DNA of 64,000 bases from Cohnella sp. AR92 (GTDB lineage Bacteria > Bacillota > Bacilli > Paenibacillales > Paenibacillaceae). This document shows, piece after piece, positions 52,965 through 62,691 of the stretch. The DNA is taken from assembly GCF_003990975.1 (NCBI RefSeq), contig NZ_RZJR01000018.1, positions 1 to 64,000 on the forward strand. Direction: 5' to 3'. A program made the translations under genes and the position numbers. Numbering within the stretch: the first letter of the stretch is position 1; each line of letters opens with the position of its first letter. The notes below the pieces were generated by a model. It was not told the origin of the DNA. It ran no database searches and saw only the letters and a list, made by a program, of their open reading frames with translations.

Positions 52965-54698
52965 ATGTCCGAAGTCTCGTATGAACGATTCAAGCTTGCG
53001 ATCTACTGCACGGCAGGATGCCTGAACGGCGGTTTCGAGCAGCTTGAACAAGAGCTTGAATTCTTCCGCAAGCACTTCAAACTGTCCAAGGTGTATATCG
53101 AGAGTCATCGCGGCGACGTCAGCTTAAGCCGCGAACGGCTGATGGAATTAAAGAAGTTCTACGAGGATCGGGGCATCGCGACTGCCGGAGGCATTACGCC
53201 TACGCTCGGGGACGCCTATCGCCCGGGGTATAACCGGCTGTTCGGCGGCATCTGTTACACCGAGGAAGCGTCGCGCGCCAAGTTCCAAGAAGCGGTCGAG
53301 ACCGCGGCGGCCGTGTTCGACGAGGTCATCTTCGACGACTTCTTCTTCACGAACTGCGCGTGCGAAGATTGTCTGGCCCGCAAGGGTGACCGCAGTTGGG
53401 AGGAATTCCGGCTGGAGCTGATGGCCGAGGTGTCCGAGAATCTTATCATGAAGCCGGCAAGATCCGTCAACCCGGCGTCCCGCATGGTGATCAAGTACCC
53501 GAACTGGAACGAAGCCTATCAAGCCTCCGGCTATAACACCGAGAAGCAGCCTTCTATTTTCGATGCACTCTATACCGGAACCGAGACGCGCGACCCGGCG
53601 ATCAGCCAGCAGCATCTCCCCCGGTACGCTTCCTACTCCCTGTTCCGCTGGATGGACAACCTAGCGCCGGGCCGCAACAACGGGGCTTGGTTCGACAATC
53701 TGGACTGCACCTATATCGATTATTACTTGGAGCAAGCGAACCTAAGCGTCTTCAGCGGCGCGAAGGAGCTAACCCTGTTCTGCTACTCCCTGCTTAAGGA
53801 CAGCGTGCACGTTCCGGCGCTCGGCTATCAGCTCGATAAGCTTGACCAGGCCGCCGCGAGCCTGGGCCGTCCGGTCGGAGCCTACGTCTATGAGCCTCAC
53901 CATGCCAAAGGCGAGGACCATCTGTACGATTACCTGGGAATGCTGGCGATCCCGTTCGAGCTGACTCCCGCTTGGCCAACGGATATCGCCCATCCCTTGC
54001 TGATTACCGCGAATGCCGCCAGGGACAAGGACATTATCGAGCGGATGCGGAGCTACCTGAGGGAGGGCGGGCAAATCGTCATGACTTCGGGCTTCCTGGA
54101 ACGCATGAACGACCGGGGCGTCGGCGAATTCACCACCCTGCGTCCGACAGGCAAGAAGATGTCCGTGCGGCGATTCGCGATCGACACGCACAGCTGCACG
54201 TTCGACCGGTTCTGCGATGCATCCGAGGAGCTGAGCTTCCCGATTCTCGATTACAGCACGAACGGATCCTGGCAGTCGGTCGTCGCCCTGAAGGGACACA
54301 ACAATATTCCGATCCTCATGTACGACAACTATGGCCGAGGAAGGATCCATACGCTGGTCGTTCCGGACGATTACGCCGATCTCTGGAAGCTGCCGGAGGA
54401 GGTCGTCTCCAAGCTGCGTTCCGTCCTTGCAGGCGACTCCCGTCCTTACCGGCTCAGCGGCCCGGGTCAGGCCGGCTGGTTCTCTTACGACAACGATGCG
54501 TTCGTCCTGGAGAACTTCGCGCCGATTCCGCAGCGTTGGGAGATTGCGGTGCCCCCCGGGGCAAAGCTGGTCCGAATCTCCGGACGGGAGAAGCCAAGAG
54601 AGCTGGGAATCGATTCAGACGGCTTTAGCCGTTATGAGATCCGGCTCGCTCCTTCTTCCCTGATCGTATGCCGAATCGACCCTCAACGAACCGAATAA
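52965..54698 (+). CDS. uncharacterised cytosolic TIM-barrel-like protein, possible glycoside hydrolase
   Basis: A 577-aa protein without signal peptide, starting at ATG with AAGGAG 8 nt upstream. The N-terminal half (about 8-330) reads like an alpha/beta barrel: VYIESHRGDV, then EVIFDDFFFTNCACEDCLARKG with a CxCxxC cluster, and WFDNLDCTYIDYY. The clustered Asp pairs could be catalytic. The second half has a Rossmann- or amidotransferase-like segment (about 330-480) and a small beta domain at the end (about 490-577). I cannot place it in a named GH family. Its co-location with AraC and beside GH127 suggests arabinoside metabolism, by inference. Confidence 0.75.
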   Translation: MSEVSYERFKLAIYCTAGCLNGGFEQLEQELEFFRKHFKLSKVYIESHRGDVSLSRERLMELKKFYEDRGIATAGGITPTLGDAYRPGYNRLFGGICYTEEASRAKFQEAVETAAAVFDEVIFDDFFFTNCACEDCLARKGDRSWEEFRLELMAEVSENLIMKPARSVNPASRMVIKYPNWNEAYQASGYNTEKQPSIFDALYTGTETRDPAISQQHLPRYASYSLFRWMDNLAPGRNNGAWFDNLDCTYIDYYLEQANLSVFSGAKELTLFCYSLLKDSVHVPALGYQLDKLDQAAASLGRPVGAYVYEPHHAKGEDHLYDYLGMLAIPFELTPAWPTDIAHPLLITANAARDKDIIERMRSYLREGGQIVMTSGFLERMNDRGVGEFTTLRPTGKKMSVRRFAIDTHSCTFDRFCDASEELSFPILDYSTNGSWQSVVALKGHNNIPILMYDNYGRGRIHTLVVPDDYADLWKLPEEVVSKLRSVLAGDSRPYRLSGPGQAGWFSYDNDAFVLENFAPIPQRWEIAVPPGAKLVRISGREKPRELGIDSDGFSRYEIRLAPSSLIVCRIDPQRTE

Positions 54699-54710
54699 GG
54701 GATCTCGAAT

Positions 54711-54747
54711 AAAAAACGGAGTACGCGGTTATCACCGCGTACTCCGT
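54711..54747. terminator. terminator between the enzyme-like gene and the RCC1 gene
   Basis: A perfect 14-bp stem ACGGAGTACGCGGT / ACCGCGTACTCCGT. Six Ts follow on the minus strand, making it the RCC1-gene terminator. On the plus strand it can act as a hairpin for the convergent gene. Confidence 0.85.
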
Positions 54748-54786
54748 AGTCTAAACGCAAGCTCATTCGGGTTTTGATTTTGACTC

Positions 54787-57700
54787 TTATTTATCGATTA
54801 ATTCCAGGAGTTGCAGCGTTCTAATCAATACGGCTGCCGCTTGCGCGCGTGTCGTTTCGCCCTTCGGATCTAACGTACTCGCGCTCGTACCTTTCATGAT
54901 TTGAAGGGTAGCCATTAGCCGGAGGTCATCCCTGTAGCCTGCATTTACACTTCCGTTATCTTTGTAGCCTTCCAGGCTGATCCGTTCATTAGGCAACGGA
55001 AGCTTCTCCAGCTTGATAGCGGCAGCCAGCATGCTCGCCATCTCCTCGCGAGTCAGGCGCTGATCGGGGTTGAAGCTCGTTCCGCTCGCGAAGCCAAGCA
55101 GCCCAAGCTCCTTCGCGTTCGATACTTCGTCGGAATACCAAGCGCCCTGCTTTACGTCGTCATAAGGCAACAAAAGGCTGCTTCCTGGCGTTGCCCCGCG
55201 TCCCAATGCTCGGACTAACATTGCGGTAAACTCGGCTCTTGTCACGGCTTGGTCCGGTGCATATCTGCCGCCGCCGACGCCATCGACAAGCCCTTTCGCT
55301 GCCGCAAGCCGGACAAACGGCAGGCTCCAATGCTCCTGCATATCCGTGAAGCTGACCGGATTCTCTGCTACGGCGTACACGCTGTTGGAGTAAGAGTTGA
55401 TCATGACATACCACGTGCCGTCAATCTGTTTGCTCCGGGCAGCGACGAACTCCAACTTCTTCGTCGTTTCGTTATAGCGGAACGAGCCCCATTGCGCAGG
55501 CATGCTCGACACGTTCTTGGGCATCGGAATCACTCTCGTAAGCGCCTGGCTGAACGTGTCCGCTATTCCGATCGATTGTCCGGATTTGGTGTCTAGGATA
55601 TCGATATGGAAATCGACAGCCGCGCCCAGCACTTGGCCATTCGGCAAGCCGTTTGCAAGCGCCGCTTGCACGTCCTTGTCGCCGGACTTATCGCTCAGCG
55701 TAATCTTGAAGCTGATATCCTCGTACTGAAGTCCATTCCGGGCTAGCAAATCCTGAAGTCCAGGGATAAGGGAGGCCAGACTGACCGGTACTCGGTAGCT
55801 GCCGTACGGCGTTTCGATCTCGATGAAGAAAGCCTCGTTCTTCGCTTCGAAGCTCTTCAGAATGCTTGCCGGGATGCTGACATAAGCCTTGCCGTCCTTC
55901 GGCATGACATCCAGCGTAACGGACGGCTTCGAAGTATCGATAGCCGCCGGGTCAAGCCTTACGCCGTTCTCATCGATAACCGGTTTGGGAGCATCATCGA
56001 TCCGACCTTCCGCCGCTTGGCGTGCAACGACCTTTACCGTGCGTTTCACTTCCGCAGCACCATTGCCGGATGGGTCCTGAACGTTGTATCGCAGCGTATA
56101 ATTGCCCGCTTTGCTTGTATCCACCGTCCCGGTCACGACAATGAGACCGGTGAGATCTCCGTAATAGGCATCCGTCGCTTCCGCTCCCGGATCGGCGAAC
56201 GCCTCGCCGACCGTCACGCGAATCTCGGATTTGCCGAGCAGTTTAAGCGCCGGCGGCTGAGTATCTTTCACATAGACCGTGCGCATAACGCTCTGAGCCG
56301 CATTGCCTGCGGCATCGGAAACGTCATAGGTAAGCACATAAGTATCCAGCGTCGTCGTATCCACCGTTCCCGTTACGACGATCGAAGACGAAAGGTCGCC
56401 ATCCTGCAAGTCATACGCCGTTGCGCCGGGATCGGTAAACAAGCCGTTCCCTTCTACCGTCATCGGACTAGAACCATTCAATTGAATCGCCGGCGCGTCT
56501 CCGTCATAGACGTGAACGGTTCTCGTTTCCGTTGCGATATTCCCCGCACGGTCGGTGACCGTATATTCGATGGGGTAATGACCGAGGACCGCCGTATCGA
56601 CGACACCCGATATGACGATGGAAGAGGCCGGGATCGGGCCGTCGATGGCGTCGGTTGCAGTCGCTCCCGGTTCTATGTACGTCCCGCCTTGCGGGATGTT
56701 CATCGGATTGCTGCCATTTAGCGCAATGACCGGCCCCGTGTTATCCAGCACAAAGGCGTTCGAAACCTCGTCGGCGACATTCCCGGCTCGATCTGTCGCG
56801 CGAATGTGCAAATACCAGTTGCCGTCTCCGCTCTCTTGTTCCAGCGTGTCTCCGCTTGCGAATTCCGTCCAGCCGTCAGAGGGAACAGCCGTACTTTGCG
56901 CCCACTTATATTGAAGCGAAGCGTCATCGACGCCGCTCTCGACATCGTCAACGGTTACGACGCTGGCTGCCGCTCTCGCCGGCGACGCATTGCCGTTCGT
57001 ATTAAACTGTACGCTCGGAGGCGTAGTGTCTCTTAGCGCAGTAAGGGTATAGGTCTGAGGCTCTTGGAAATACGGCTCGACCCGAATGGTAATGACGGTC
57101 GAGTCACCCGAGACGCCGACCGCTGCGGCGCTGCCGTCCGCATGTAACCGATCGTTGATATACAGATCGGACCAAGACGGATCTGCCAGCGTTGCCGTGA
57201 CATGCAAGCTTGATACCGATGAATCAGCAATAGTGTACTTGTATGAGGTAACAGCAGGCGAGAACGCGGGATCTACCGGTCCCTCCTGTAAAGACAGGCT
57301 GCTCAGTTCCGCGCTTCCCGGTACGGTCGATAGTCCGTCACGATCGTCTCCCCATGCGACGATTGTGCCGTTCGATCTCAACGCCAGGGAATGGAAGCCT
57401 CCCGCAGCGATCGCCGCAACTCCGCTTAGCCCTGCGGGCACGTCCGTTTGCCCACGGCCGTTATTCCCCCAAGCGACCACCGTGCCGTCCGCTTGCAAGG
57501 CTAGCGAATGAAGGAATCCTCCAGCGATCGCCACGACTTCGCCCAGCCCTGCCGGTATCGTCGATTGTCCGGCGCTATCGTCTCCCCAAGCGACGACGGT
57601 GCCGTCCGCTCGCAACGCCAGCGAATGGTACATTCCCGCTGCGATCGACACGATACCGTTCAGTCCCGCCGGCACTTCCGTTTGTCCCTGAGCATTATCT

Positions 57701-59079
57701 CCCCAGGCAACGACGGTCCCGTCCGATCTCAACGCTAAGGAATGGAATGCTCCCGCGGCGATCGCCACGACTCCGCTGAGCCCTGCCGGCACGCTCGTAT
57801 TCCCCCAACCGACGACGGTGCCGTCCGCTTTCAGCGCAAGCGAATAGTCGAATCCCGCGGCGATGGCCACGACTCCGTTCAAACCGGCTGGCACATCCGT
57901 TTGCCCTTCGCTGTTCTCTTCTCCCCAGGCAACGACGGTACCATTCGATAGCAGCGCCAGCGAATGACCCACTCCAGCGGCGATAGATACGACTCCGTTC
58001 ATGTCTTCCGGCACGCTCGTCTGACCGCTCAAATTGTTCCCCCAACCGGCGACAGTGCCGTCCGACTTCAAAGCCAGCGAATAACCTGCTCCCGCAGCTA
58101 TCGCTTTGCCCTTCACAAGGGTAGTCAGCTCCTCGGGCACGTTCGATTGACCGAAACCGTTCATTCCCCAACCGACGGCGGTGCCGTCCGACTTGAGCGC
58201 GAAGGAATGGTAGCCTCCTGCGGCAATCGCCACGGCACCGCCGAGCCCCGCCGGTACGGTCGATTGACCGAAGTCGTTCATTCCCCAAGCGACGACGGTC
58301 CCGTCCGATTTGAGCGCCAAGGAATCGGAGTCTCCAGCGGCGATGGCGACGACACCGCCGAGCCCCGCCGGTACGGTCGATTGACCTTCATCATTTCCCC
58401 CCCAAGCGACGACGGTCCCATCCGATCTAAGCGCCAAGGAATGGTCGTAACCTGCGGATATGGCAACGACGCCGCTGAGCCCGGACGGCACATTCGTTTG
58501 GCCGGCATTATTATTCCCCCAAGCAACGACGGTCCCGTCCGATTTGAGCGCCAAGGAATGTTGCTTTCCTCCGTCAATGGCGACGACACCGCTGAGTCCC
58601 GCCGGTACGGACGTCTGACCAGAGATGTTCAACCCCCAAGCGACAACGGTCCCGTCCGATTTGAGCGCCAAGGAATGGTTGCCTCCTCCGGCAATGGCGA
58701 TGACATCGCGTAGTCCCGCAGGTACGTTCGTTTGACCGCTATCGTTATTGCCCCAAGCGGCGACGGTCCCATCCGATCTCAAAGCGAGGCTATGTTCGCC
58801 TTCCGAAGCAATAGAGACGACCCCGCTCAATCCCGCCGGTACGTTCGCTTGACCGTAGCCGTTCAATCCCCAAGCGACGACGGTCCCGTCCGATCTCAAT
58901 GCTAGGGTATGCTGGCTTCCTTCGGCAATCTTCTGGATGGTTCCCCCTTGCCGGCTGCCCGCCGATGCCGATTTTGCCGAAACAACGGATGGGCCAGCAA
59001 GAGACCATACTAGCAGAATAGCGATCCATAGGTTGAACCCTTTTACATAGTACGTCTTGCGCCTCGTTTTCCTTTTCAT
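54787..59079 (-). CDS. secreted RCC1-repeat / Ig / SLH surface protein
   Basis: The ATG at 59079 gives 1430 aa behind GGAGG. A signal peptide (about 1-36) leads to 14 RCC1-type repeats (about 45-590; pattern HSLALKSDGTVVAWG ... GQTxVPAG). Then come a cadherin-like beta-sandwich (about 600-690), an Ig-like segment, three DUF5011/HYR-type Ig repeats (about 800-1040; GxxFxDPGAxAxDxxDG), a spacer domain and three C-terminal SLH repeats (about 1240-1425) for cell-wall binding. Fourteen repeats would build two seven-bladed propellers. The role is unknown; a surface adhesin or sugar-binding display protein is plausible. It is divergent from a two-component system. Confidence 0.88.
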   Translation of the reverse strand: MKRKTRRKTYYVKGFNLWIAILLVWSLAGPSVVSAKSASAGSRQGGTIQKIAEGSQHTLALRSDGTVVAWGLNGYGQANVPAGLSGVVSIASEGEHSLALRSDGTVAAWGNNDSGQTNVPAGLRDVIAIAGGGNHSLALKSDGTVVAWGLNISGQTSVPAGLSGVVAIDGGKQHSLALKSDGTVVAWGNNNAGQTNVPSGLSGVVAISAGYDHSLALRSDGTVVAWGGNDEGQSTVPAGLGGVVAIAAGDSDSLALKSDGTVVAWGMNDFGQSTVPAGLGGAVAIAAGGYHSFALKSDGTAVGWGMNGFGQSNVPEELTTLVKGKAIAAGAGYSLALKSDGTVAGWGNNLSGQTSVPEDMNGVVSIAAGVGHSLALLSNGTVVAWGEENSEGQTDVPAGLNGVVAIAAGFDYSLALKADGTVVGWGNTSVPAGLSGVVAIAAGAFHSLALRSDGTVVAWGDNAQGQTEVPAGLNGIVSIAAGMYHSLALRADGTVVAWGDDSAGQSTIPAGLGEVVAIAGGFLHSLALQADGTVVAWGNNGRGQTDVPAGLSGVAAIAAGGFHSLALRSNGTIVAWGDDRDGLSTVPGSAELSSLSLQEGPVDPAFSPAVTSYKYTIADSSVSSLHVTATLADPSWSDLYINDRLHADGSAAAVGVSGDSTVITIRVEPYFQEPQTYTLTALRDTTPPSVQFNTNGNASPARAAASVVTVDDVESGVDDASLQYKWAQSTAVPSDGWTEFASGDTLEQESGDGNWYLHIRATDRAGNVADEVSNAFVLDNTGPVIALNGSNPMNIPQGGTYIEPGATATDAIDGPIPASSIVISGVVDTAVLGHYPIEYTVTDRAGNIATETRTVHVYDGDAPAIQLNGSSPMTVEGNGLFTDPGATAYDLQDGDLSSSIVVTGTVDTTTLDTYVLTYDVSDAAGNAAQSVMRTVYVKDTQPPALKLLGKSEIRVTVGEAFADPGAEATDAYYGDLTGLIVVTGTVDTSKAGNYTLRYNVQDPSGNGAAEVKRTVKVVARQAAEGRIDDAPKPVIDENGVRLDPAAIDTSKPSVTLDVMPKDGKAYVSIPASILKSFEAKNEAFFIEIETPYGSYRVPVSLASLIPGLQDLLARNGLQYEDISFKITLSDKSGDKDVQAALANGLPNGQVLGAAVDFHIDILDTKSGQSIGIADTFSQALTRVIPMPKNVSSMPAQWGSFRYNETTKKLEFVAARSKQIDGTWYVMINSYSNSVYAVAENPVSFTDMQEHWSLPFVRLAAAKGLVDGVGGGRYAPDQAVTRAEFTAMLVRALGRGATPGSSLLLPYDDVKQGAWYSDEVSNAKELGLLGFASGTSFNPDQRLTREEMASMLAAAIKLEKLPLPNERISLEGYKDNGSVNAGYRDDLRLMATLQIMKGTSASTLDPKGETTRAQAAAVLIRTLQLLELIDK
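57290..58950 (-). repeat. tandem RCC1-encoding DNA repeats
   Basis: Fourteen imperfect units, mostly 105-126 bp, coding the RCC1 blades. They share the minus-strand core for SDGTVVAWG and the GQT-VPAGL turn. One unit (near 57800) is shortened. Confidence 0.85.
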
Positions 59080-59147
59080 CCCCCGATTTCCTCCCAACAA
59101 TTGGCTTTCCTATAGGGGAAATTATATCAACCGTTCTAGCGCCGAAC

Positions 59148-59165
59148 TCTTAATGAAATCTTAAT
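59148..59165 (+). promoter_or_regulatory. direct-repeat operator upstream of the second two-component system
   Basis: TCTTAAT occurs twice at 59148 and 59159, exactly 11 bp apart. Direct repeats at one helical turn are typical of OmpR/PhoB-family binding sites. It lies in the gap shared by the RCC1 gene and the regulator gene. Confidence 0.5.
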
Positions 59166-59255
59166 AGATTCGACATCGTCGCCAAAGTAACGACAAATTC
59201 CGGATGATCATGCTATGATCGAGCTAATCCGAAATTTTGGGGTGACGGTAATAGA

Positions 59256-59942
59256 ATGGAAACAATCCTCGTCGTCGACGATGATCCGCAGATCCGGGAA
59301 GTGATTCGCGCTCCTATCGAACAAGCCGGCATGCATGCGATCGAAGCCGAATCCGGGCGGCAAGCGATCGAACGGTTGGAAGCCGAAGATGTGGATGTCC
59401 TTGTACTGGATCTCATGATGGACGATCGCGACGGTTTCGAAGTGCTGCGTTACGTGAACAATCGCAGATTGGACGTTCTGATTATCGTAGTCAGCGCAAG
59501 AAGACAGGAACAAGATAAGATCGTCACCCTCGGACTCGGGGCTGACGATTATATGACGAAGCCGTTTAGTCCGATGGAGTTAATGGCCCGGATTCAAGCC
59601 GTTCTTCGCAGACGATACCCTAGAACGAGGCAGCCTTCCTTTGTCGTTCGCTTGGGCAATGTGATTCTGGATGTCGACAACTACACGCTTCTTATCGATA
59701 ACGAGAAGATCCCCTTGACTATGCTGGAATGCGGCCTTATGCAGCTCTTCATGCAGAATCCCGATCGCGTGATGACGAAGGTCGAAATCTATCAACGAGT
59801 TTGGCAGCATGAACGGTATGACGATAATAATCTAAGCGTCTATATGAGCCGGCTGCGCAAACAATTGGAACGGACGCAGTCCTCTTGGGAGATTCAAACC
59901 GTACGGGGCGTCGGATACCGATTGACGGGGGCGAGCCTATGA
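59256..59942 (+). CDS. OmpR/PhoB-family response regulator
   Basis: A 228-aa regulator: a receiver (about 3-118; acceptor D52, K in MTKPF) and a winged-helix output (about 130-226; VYMSRLRKQLERT, GVGYRLTG). The segment after the acceptor reads LMMDDRDG instead of the usual MMPxxDG, so the conserved proline is replaced. The stop overlaps the kinase start by ATGA. The divergent neighbour is the RCC1/SLH gene, a likely target. Confidence 0.92.
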   Translation: METILVVDDDPQIREVIRAPIEQAGMHAIEAESGRQAIERLEAEDVDVLVLDLMMDDRDGFEVLRYVNNRRLDVLIIVVSARRQEQDKIVTLGLGADDYMTKPFSPMELMARIQAVLRRRYPRTRQPSFVVRLGNVILDVDNYTLLIDNEKIPLTMLECGLMQLFMQNPDRVMTKVEIYQRVWQHERYDDNNLSVYMSRLRKQLERTQSSWEIQTVRGVGYRLTGASL

Positions 59943-61354
59943 AATTACGCACGAAGCTGTGGCTGTCTCTTGTGCTTGGCGCTGCCATGAGCATGGTACT
60001 GTTCGGCTTTATGACCGTCTGGATGGGTAAAGTCGCGAACAAGGGATACGCGCTATTCGAATTAAATCCTCTTGCGCAATCCGTTGTCGAAACGATAGAA
60101 GATCAGCCCAATTTCGGAATAGACACGATCAAACGAACCCTCGATCTCGCGCATGAGGAGAATCCTTCCATTCGTTGGGAATGGTTGAACGATCAAGGGC
60201 AGTCCCTCTATGATACGGCTGGCCTGAGTCCTAACTATACCTTCCATGATCTGGCCCAACTTATGCAGAACATGCCCACGAATTACTTAACGGAAGCCGA
60301 TGTGCACATCCTCACGCCTGCCGCCTTGAACGGACGATCGTATTACCTGCTCATGAGCATTCCATCCTCCGCGATGAAGCAGGGCGAGGTTTATTTTCTC
60401 ATTCGTACGCTTAAATCATTGCTCACGCTGGTGTTGCCGCTACTCTTATCCTTCTCGGTTCCCTTTTTGCTGGCCTTATGGTTGTTCTCATCCTTCAATC
60501 AGAGAATCCGCAAACTCAATACGGCGCTGAATCAGCTGGATGTGCAGAGCGATTCGCCCAATGTCGATCTGACCGACACCTCCAAGGATGAGCTGGGACA
60601 ACTCGCGCAGCATTACAATTCGATGGCCCATCGGATTCGGTCCCAGTTCACGGATATTCAGCAGTTCGAGACCAGGCGCAAGCTTCTGCTCTCCAATCTG
60701 TCGCACGATCTGCGAACGCCGCTCACAACGATGCTGGGATACGCGGAAATGATACGCACCGGGAACTATAAGGATCAAACCGAGCTTCAAGCCAGAGCCA
60801 AAATCATCCTTCAACGCTCTCGATATATGGACAAATTATTAGACCAATTGCTCGACATCTCCCGCTCGGATGCCGATGATCTGACCCTTCGTCCGGCGAA
60901 TCATAATTTGTCCGAGCTCGTTCGGAAATTGGCGGTTGAATATATCATGGCGCTCGACGGCGATGAAGTCGAGCTGGACGTCGATATGCCGGAAGAAGAC
61001 ATTCATCTCCTTATCGACGCTTCCCTTATGGAAAGAGCCCTGCGCAATCTTCTCGACAATGCGATCCGATACGGCAAGGATGGACGATATCTTGGGATCC
61101 AGTTGACGGCGGATGATCCATTCGTGAATTTGATCGTGAAGGATAGGGGGAGAGGGATTCCCGTTGAGCATCAGGCACGCGTCTTCGAACGCTTCTACCG
61201 CGCGGATAGCGGAAGAAAGGGCGAAGGGCTGGGAATCGGCCTAGCGATCGTCAAAGACATCGTCCAAGCCCACCAAGGGGATGTGGAGATGAGCAGCACG
61301 CCGAACGTGGAAACGGCGTTTAGGATCAAGCTGCCGCGGGAAACAGCCGTTTAA
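59939..61354 (+). CDS. sensor histidine kinase
   Basis: The ATG at 59939, overlapping the regulator stop, gives 471 aa. A helix (about 7-30), a short extracellular sensor (about 31-150), a second helix (about 156-180), HAMP, HisKA (H in LSHDLRTPLTTMLGY) and HATPase (NLLDNAIRYG, DRGRGI, GLGIGLAIV) follow the classic order. An upstream TTG in the same frame lies inside the regulator gene and is less likely. Confidence 0.92.
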   Translation: MKLRTKLWLSLVLGAAMSMVLFGFMTVWMGKVANKGYALFELNPLAQSVVETIEDQPNFGIDTIKRTLDLAHEENPSIRWEWLNDQGQSLYDTAGLSPNYTFHDLAQLMQNMPTNYLTEADVHILTPAALNGRSYYLLMSIPSSAMKQGEVYFLIRTLKSLLTLVLPLLLSFSVPFLLALWLFSSFNQRIRKLNTALNQLDVQSDSPNVDLTDTSKDELGQLAQHYNSMAHRIRSQFTDIQQFETRRKLLLSNLSHDLRTPLTTMLGYAEMIRTGNYKDQTELQARAKIILQRSRYMDKLLDQLLDISRSDADDLTLRPANHNLSELVRKLAVEYIMALDGDEVELDVDMPEEDIHLLIDASLMERALRNLLDNAIRYGKDGRYLGIQLTADDPFVNLIVKDRGRGIPVEHQARVFERFYRADSGRKGEGLGIGLAIVKDIVQAHQGDVEMSSTPNVETAFRIKLPRETAV

Positions 61355-61464
61355 CCTTTTAACCGAAGCTGGTAACGAGCGATTCAATATAAGTGGGGGC
61401 AGCATCGCCCCCTTGATCGATCCAGCCGACATCCGTTGCTCATCGGGAACGGGAATAGACAAAA

Positions 61465-61488
61465 CAAAAAAACGGCATTTCTGCCGTT
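61465..61488 (-). terminator. terminator of the tRNA operon
   Basis: A stem AACGGCA / TGCCGTT with a T7 run on the minus strand, 15 bp past the last tRNA. It may also stop the convergent kinase transcript. Confidence 0.85.
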
Positions 61489-61502
61489 TCTGTTTCATAA
61501 GA

Positions 61503-61578
<76 letters not shown>

Positions 61579-61610
61579 ATATTATGAAGTTGTCCGATCG
61601 AGAGTAATAA

Positions 61611-61686
<76 letters not shown>

Positions 61687-61723
61687 ACATTATTTACGTT
61701 GACCATTCAAGAGAGAAAAAGAA

Positions 61724-61799
<76 letters not shown>

Positions 61800-61807
61800 A
61801 TGTTCTA

Positions 61808-61883
61808 TGGTGGACCCAAGGGGGATCGAACCCCTGACCTCATCGCTGCCAGCGATGCGCTCTCCCAGCTGAGCTATGGGCCC
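61808..61883 (-). tRNA. tRNA-Ala (anticodon GGC)
   Basis: Complete 76-nt tRNA with acceptor GGGCCCA/TGGGTCC, anticodon loop CTGGCAG (anticodon GGC, reads GCC) and encoded CCA. It is first in the leftward four-tRNA operon. Confidence 0.96.
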
Positions 61884-61915
61884 GAGAAGCGTTGCCTCTC
61901 TTGACGACAAGAATG

Positions 61916-61945
61916 AGTGTATCATATCGTGCTGTGGAGTGTCAA
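61916..61945 (-). promoter_or_regulatory. promoter of the tRNA operon
   Basis: On the minus strand -35 TTGACA at 61940-61945, an 18-bp spacer, and -10 TACACT at 61916-61921, about 33 bp before tRNA-Ala. Confidence 0.65.
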
Positions 61946-62082
61946 CGCCATTTTACTCGTTTGAACGAACTTTTTTAACCGCTGGATGATTTGGCTCGAA
62001 TTGCACAAAACGCCTGTCGCAGCCCGTACCGGACGTCGAAGGCGCTCTGCCTGGACTGGCCTATATAAGAACGATGCCCATC

Positions 62083-62544
62083 TTAGATGCCATGCTTGTT
62101 GATGAGCACATTCAATTCCTTCAGGAACATATTGATGTCCTTAAACTGGCGGTATACCGACGCGAACCGCACGTAAGCGACCTCGTCCACGTCGTAAAGC
62201 TGCTCCATTAGAAGCTCCCCGATGATACGGCTCTCGATCTCCGGGTTCGCCGTATTGCGAAGCTCGCGTTCGACGTTGGAGACGATGACCTCGAGCTGCT
62301 CGATCGAGACCGGACGCTTCTCGCACGAGCGCAGCAGGCCTCTCAACACTTTGTCCCGGCTGAACTCCTCTCGGCCTCCGTCCTTCTTGATGACGATCAG
62401 AGGCGTCTCCTCCACCATCTCGAACGTGGTGAAGCGTCTGCTGCATTGCTCGCACTCCCTGCGGCGGCGGATCGACTTGTTGTCGTTCGCGGGACGGGAA
62501 TCCAATACCTTGGTTCCGTTGTAATCGCAGAATGGACATCTCAT
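62083..62544 (-). CDS. nrdR: transcriptional repressor NrdR
   Basis: A 153-aa regulator of ribonucleotide reductase genes. The N-terminal zinc ribbon (CPFC ... CEQC, residues 3-34) with [17 protein letters not shown] is diagnostic; the ATP-cone (about 46-136, [19 protein letters not shown]) senses ATP/dATP. Length and start match the family exactly. Confidence 0.97.
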   Translation of the reverse strand: MRCPFCDYNGTKVLDSRPANDNKSIRRRRECEQCSRRFTTFEMVEETPLIVIKKDGGREEFSRDKVLRGLLRSCEKRPVSIEQLEVIVSNVERELRNTANPEIESRIIGELLMEQLYDVDEVAYVRFASVYRQFKDINMFLKELNVLINKHGI

Positions 62545-62631
62545 GCGAATCGATTCATCTCCTCTCCAACTTAACTTTGGAATAAACCTTCCATTTTGTC
62601 GACCTTATCCGATAATTGCCAACGTTTATCT

Positions 62632-62661
62632 TACATGATGCGATTGTTAATGCACATAATA
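62632..62661 (+). promoter_or_regulatory. possible sigma-G promoter of the SASP gene
   Basis: CATAATA at 62655-62661 fits the forespore sigma-G -10 pattern. The -35 near 62632 (TACATG) is a poor match. Inferred mainly because SASP genes are sigma-G dependent. Confidence 0.35.
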
Positions 62662-62691
62662 CTTGTACCAACCGCAAGGAGGTGAACAACA

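Noticed and set aside
57290-58950. Regular repeats that could suggest a CRISPR array
   Set aside because: The units are about 105-126 bp, stay in one reading frame and encode RCC1 blades; there are no short identical repeats with unique spacers and no cas genes.
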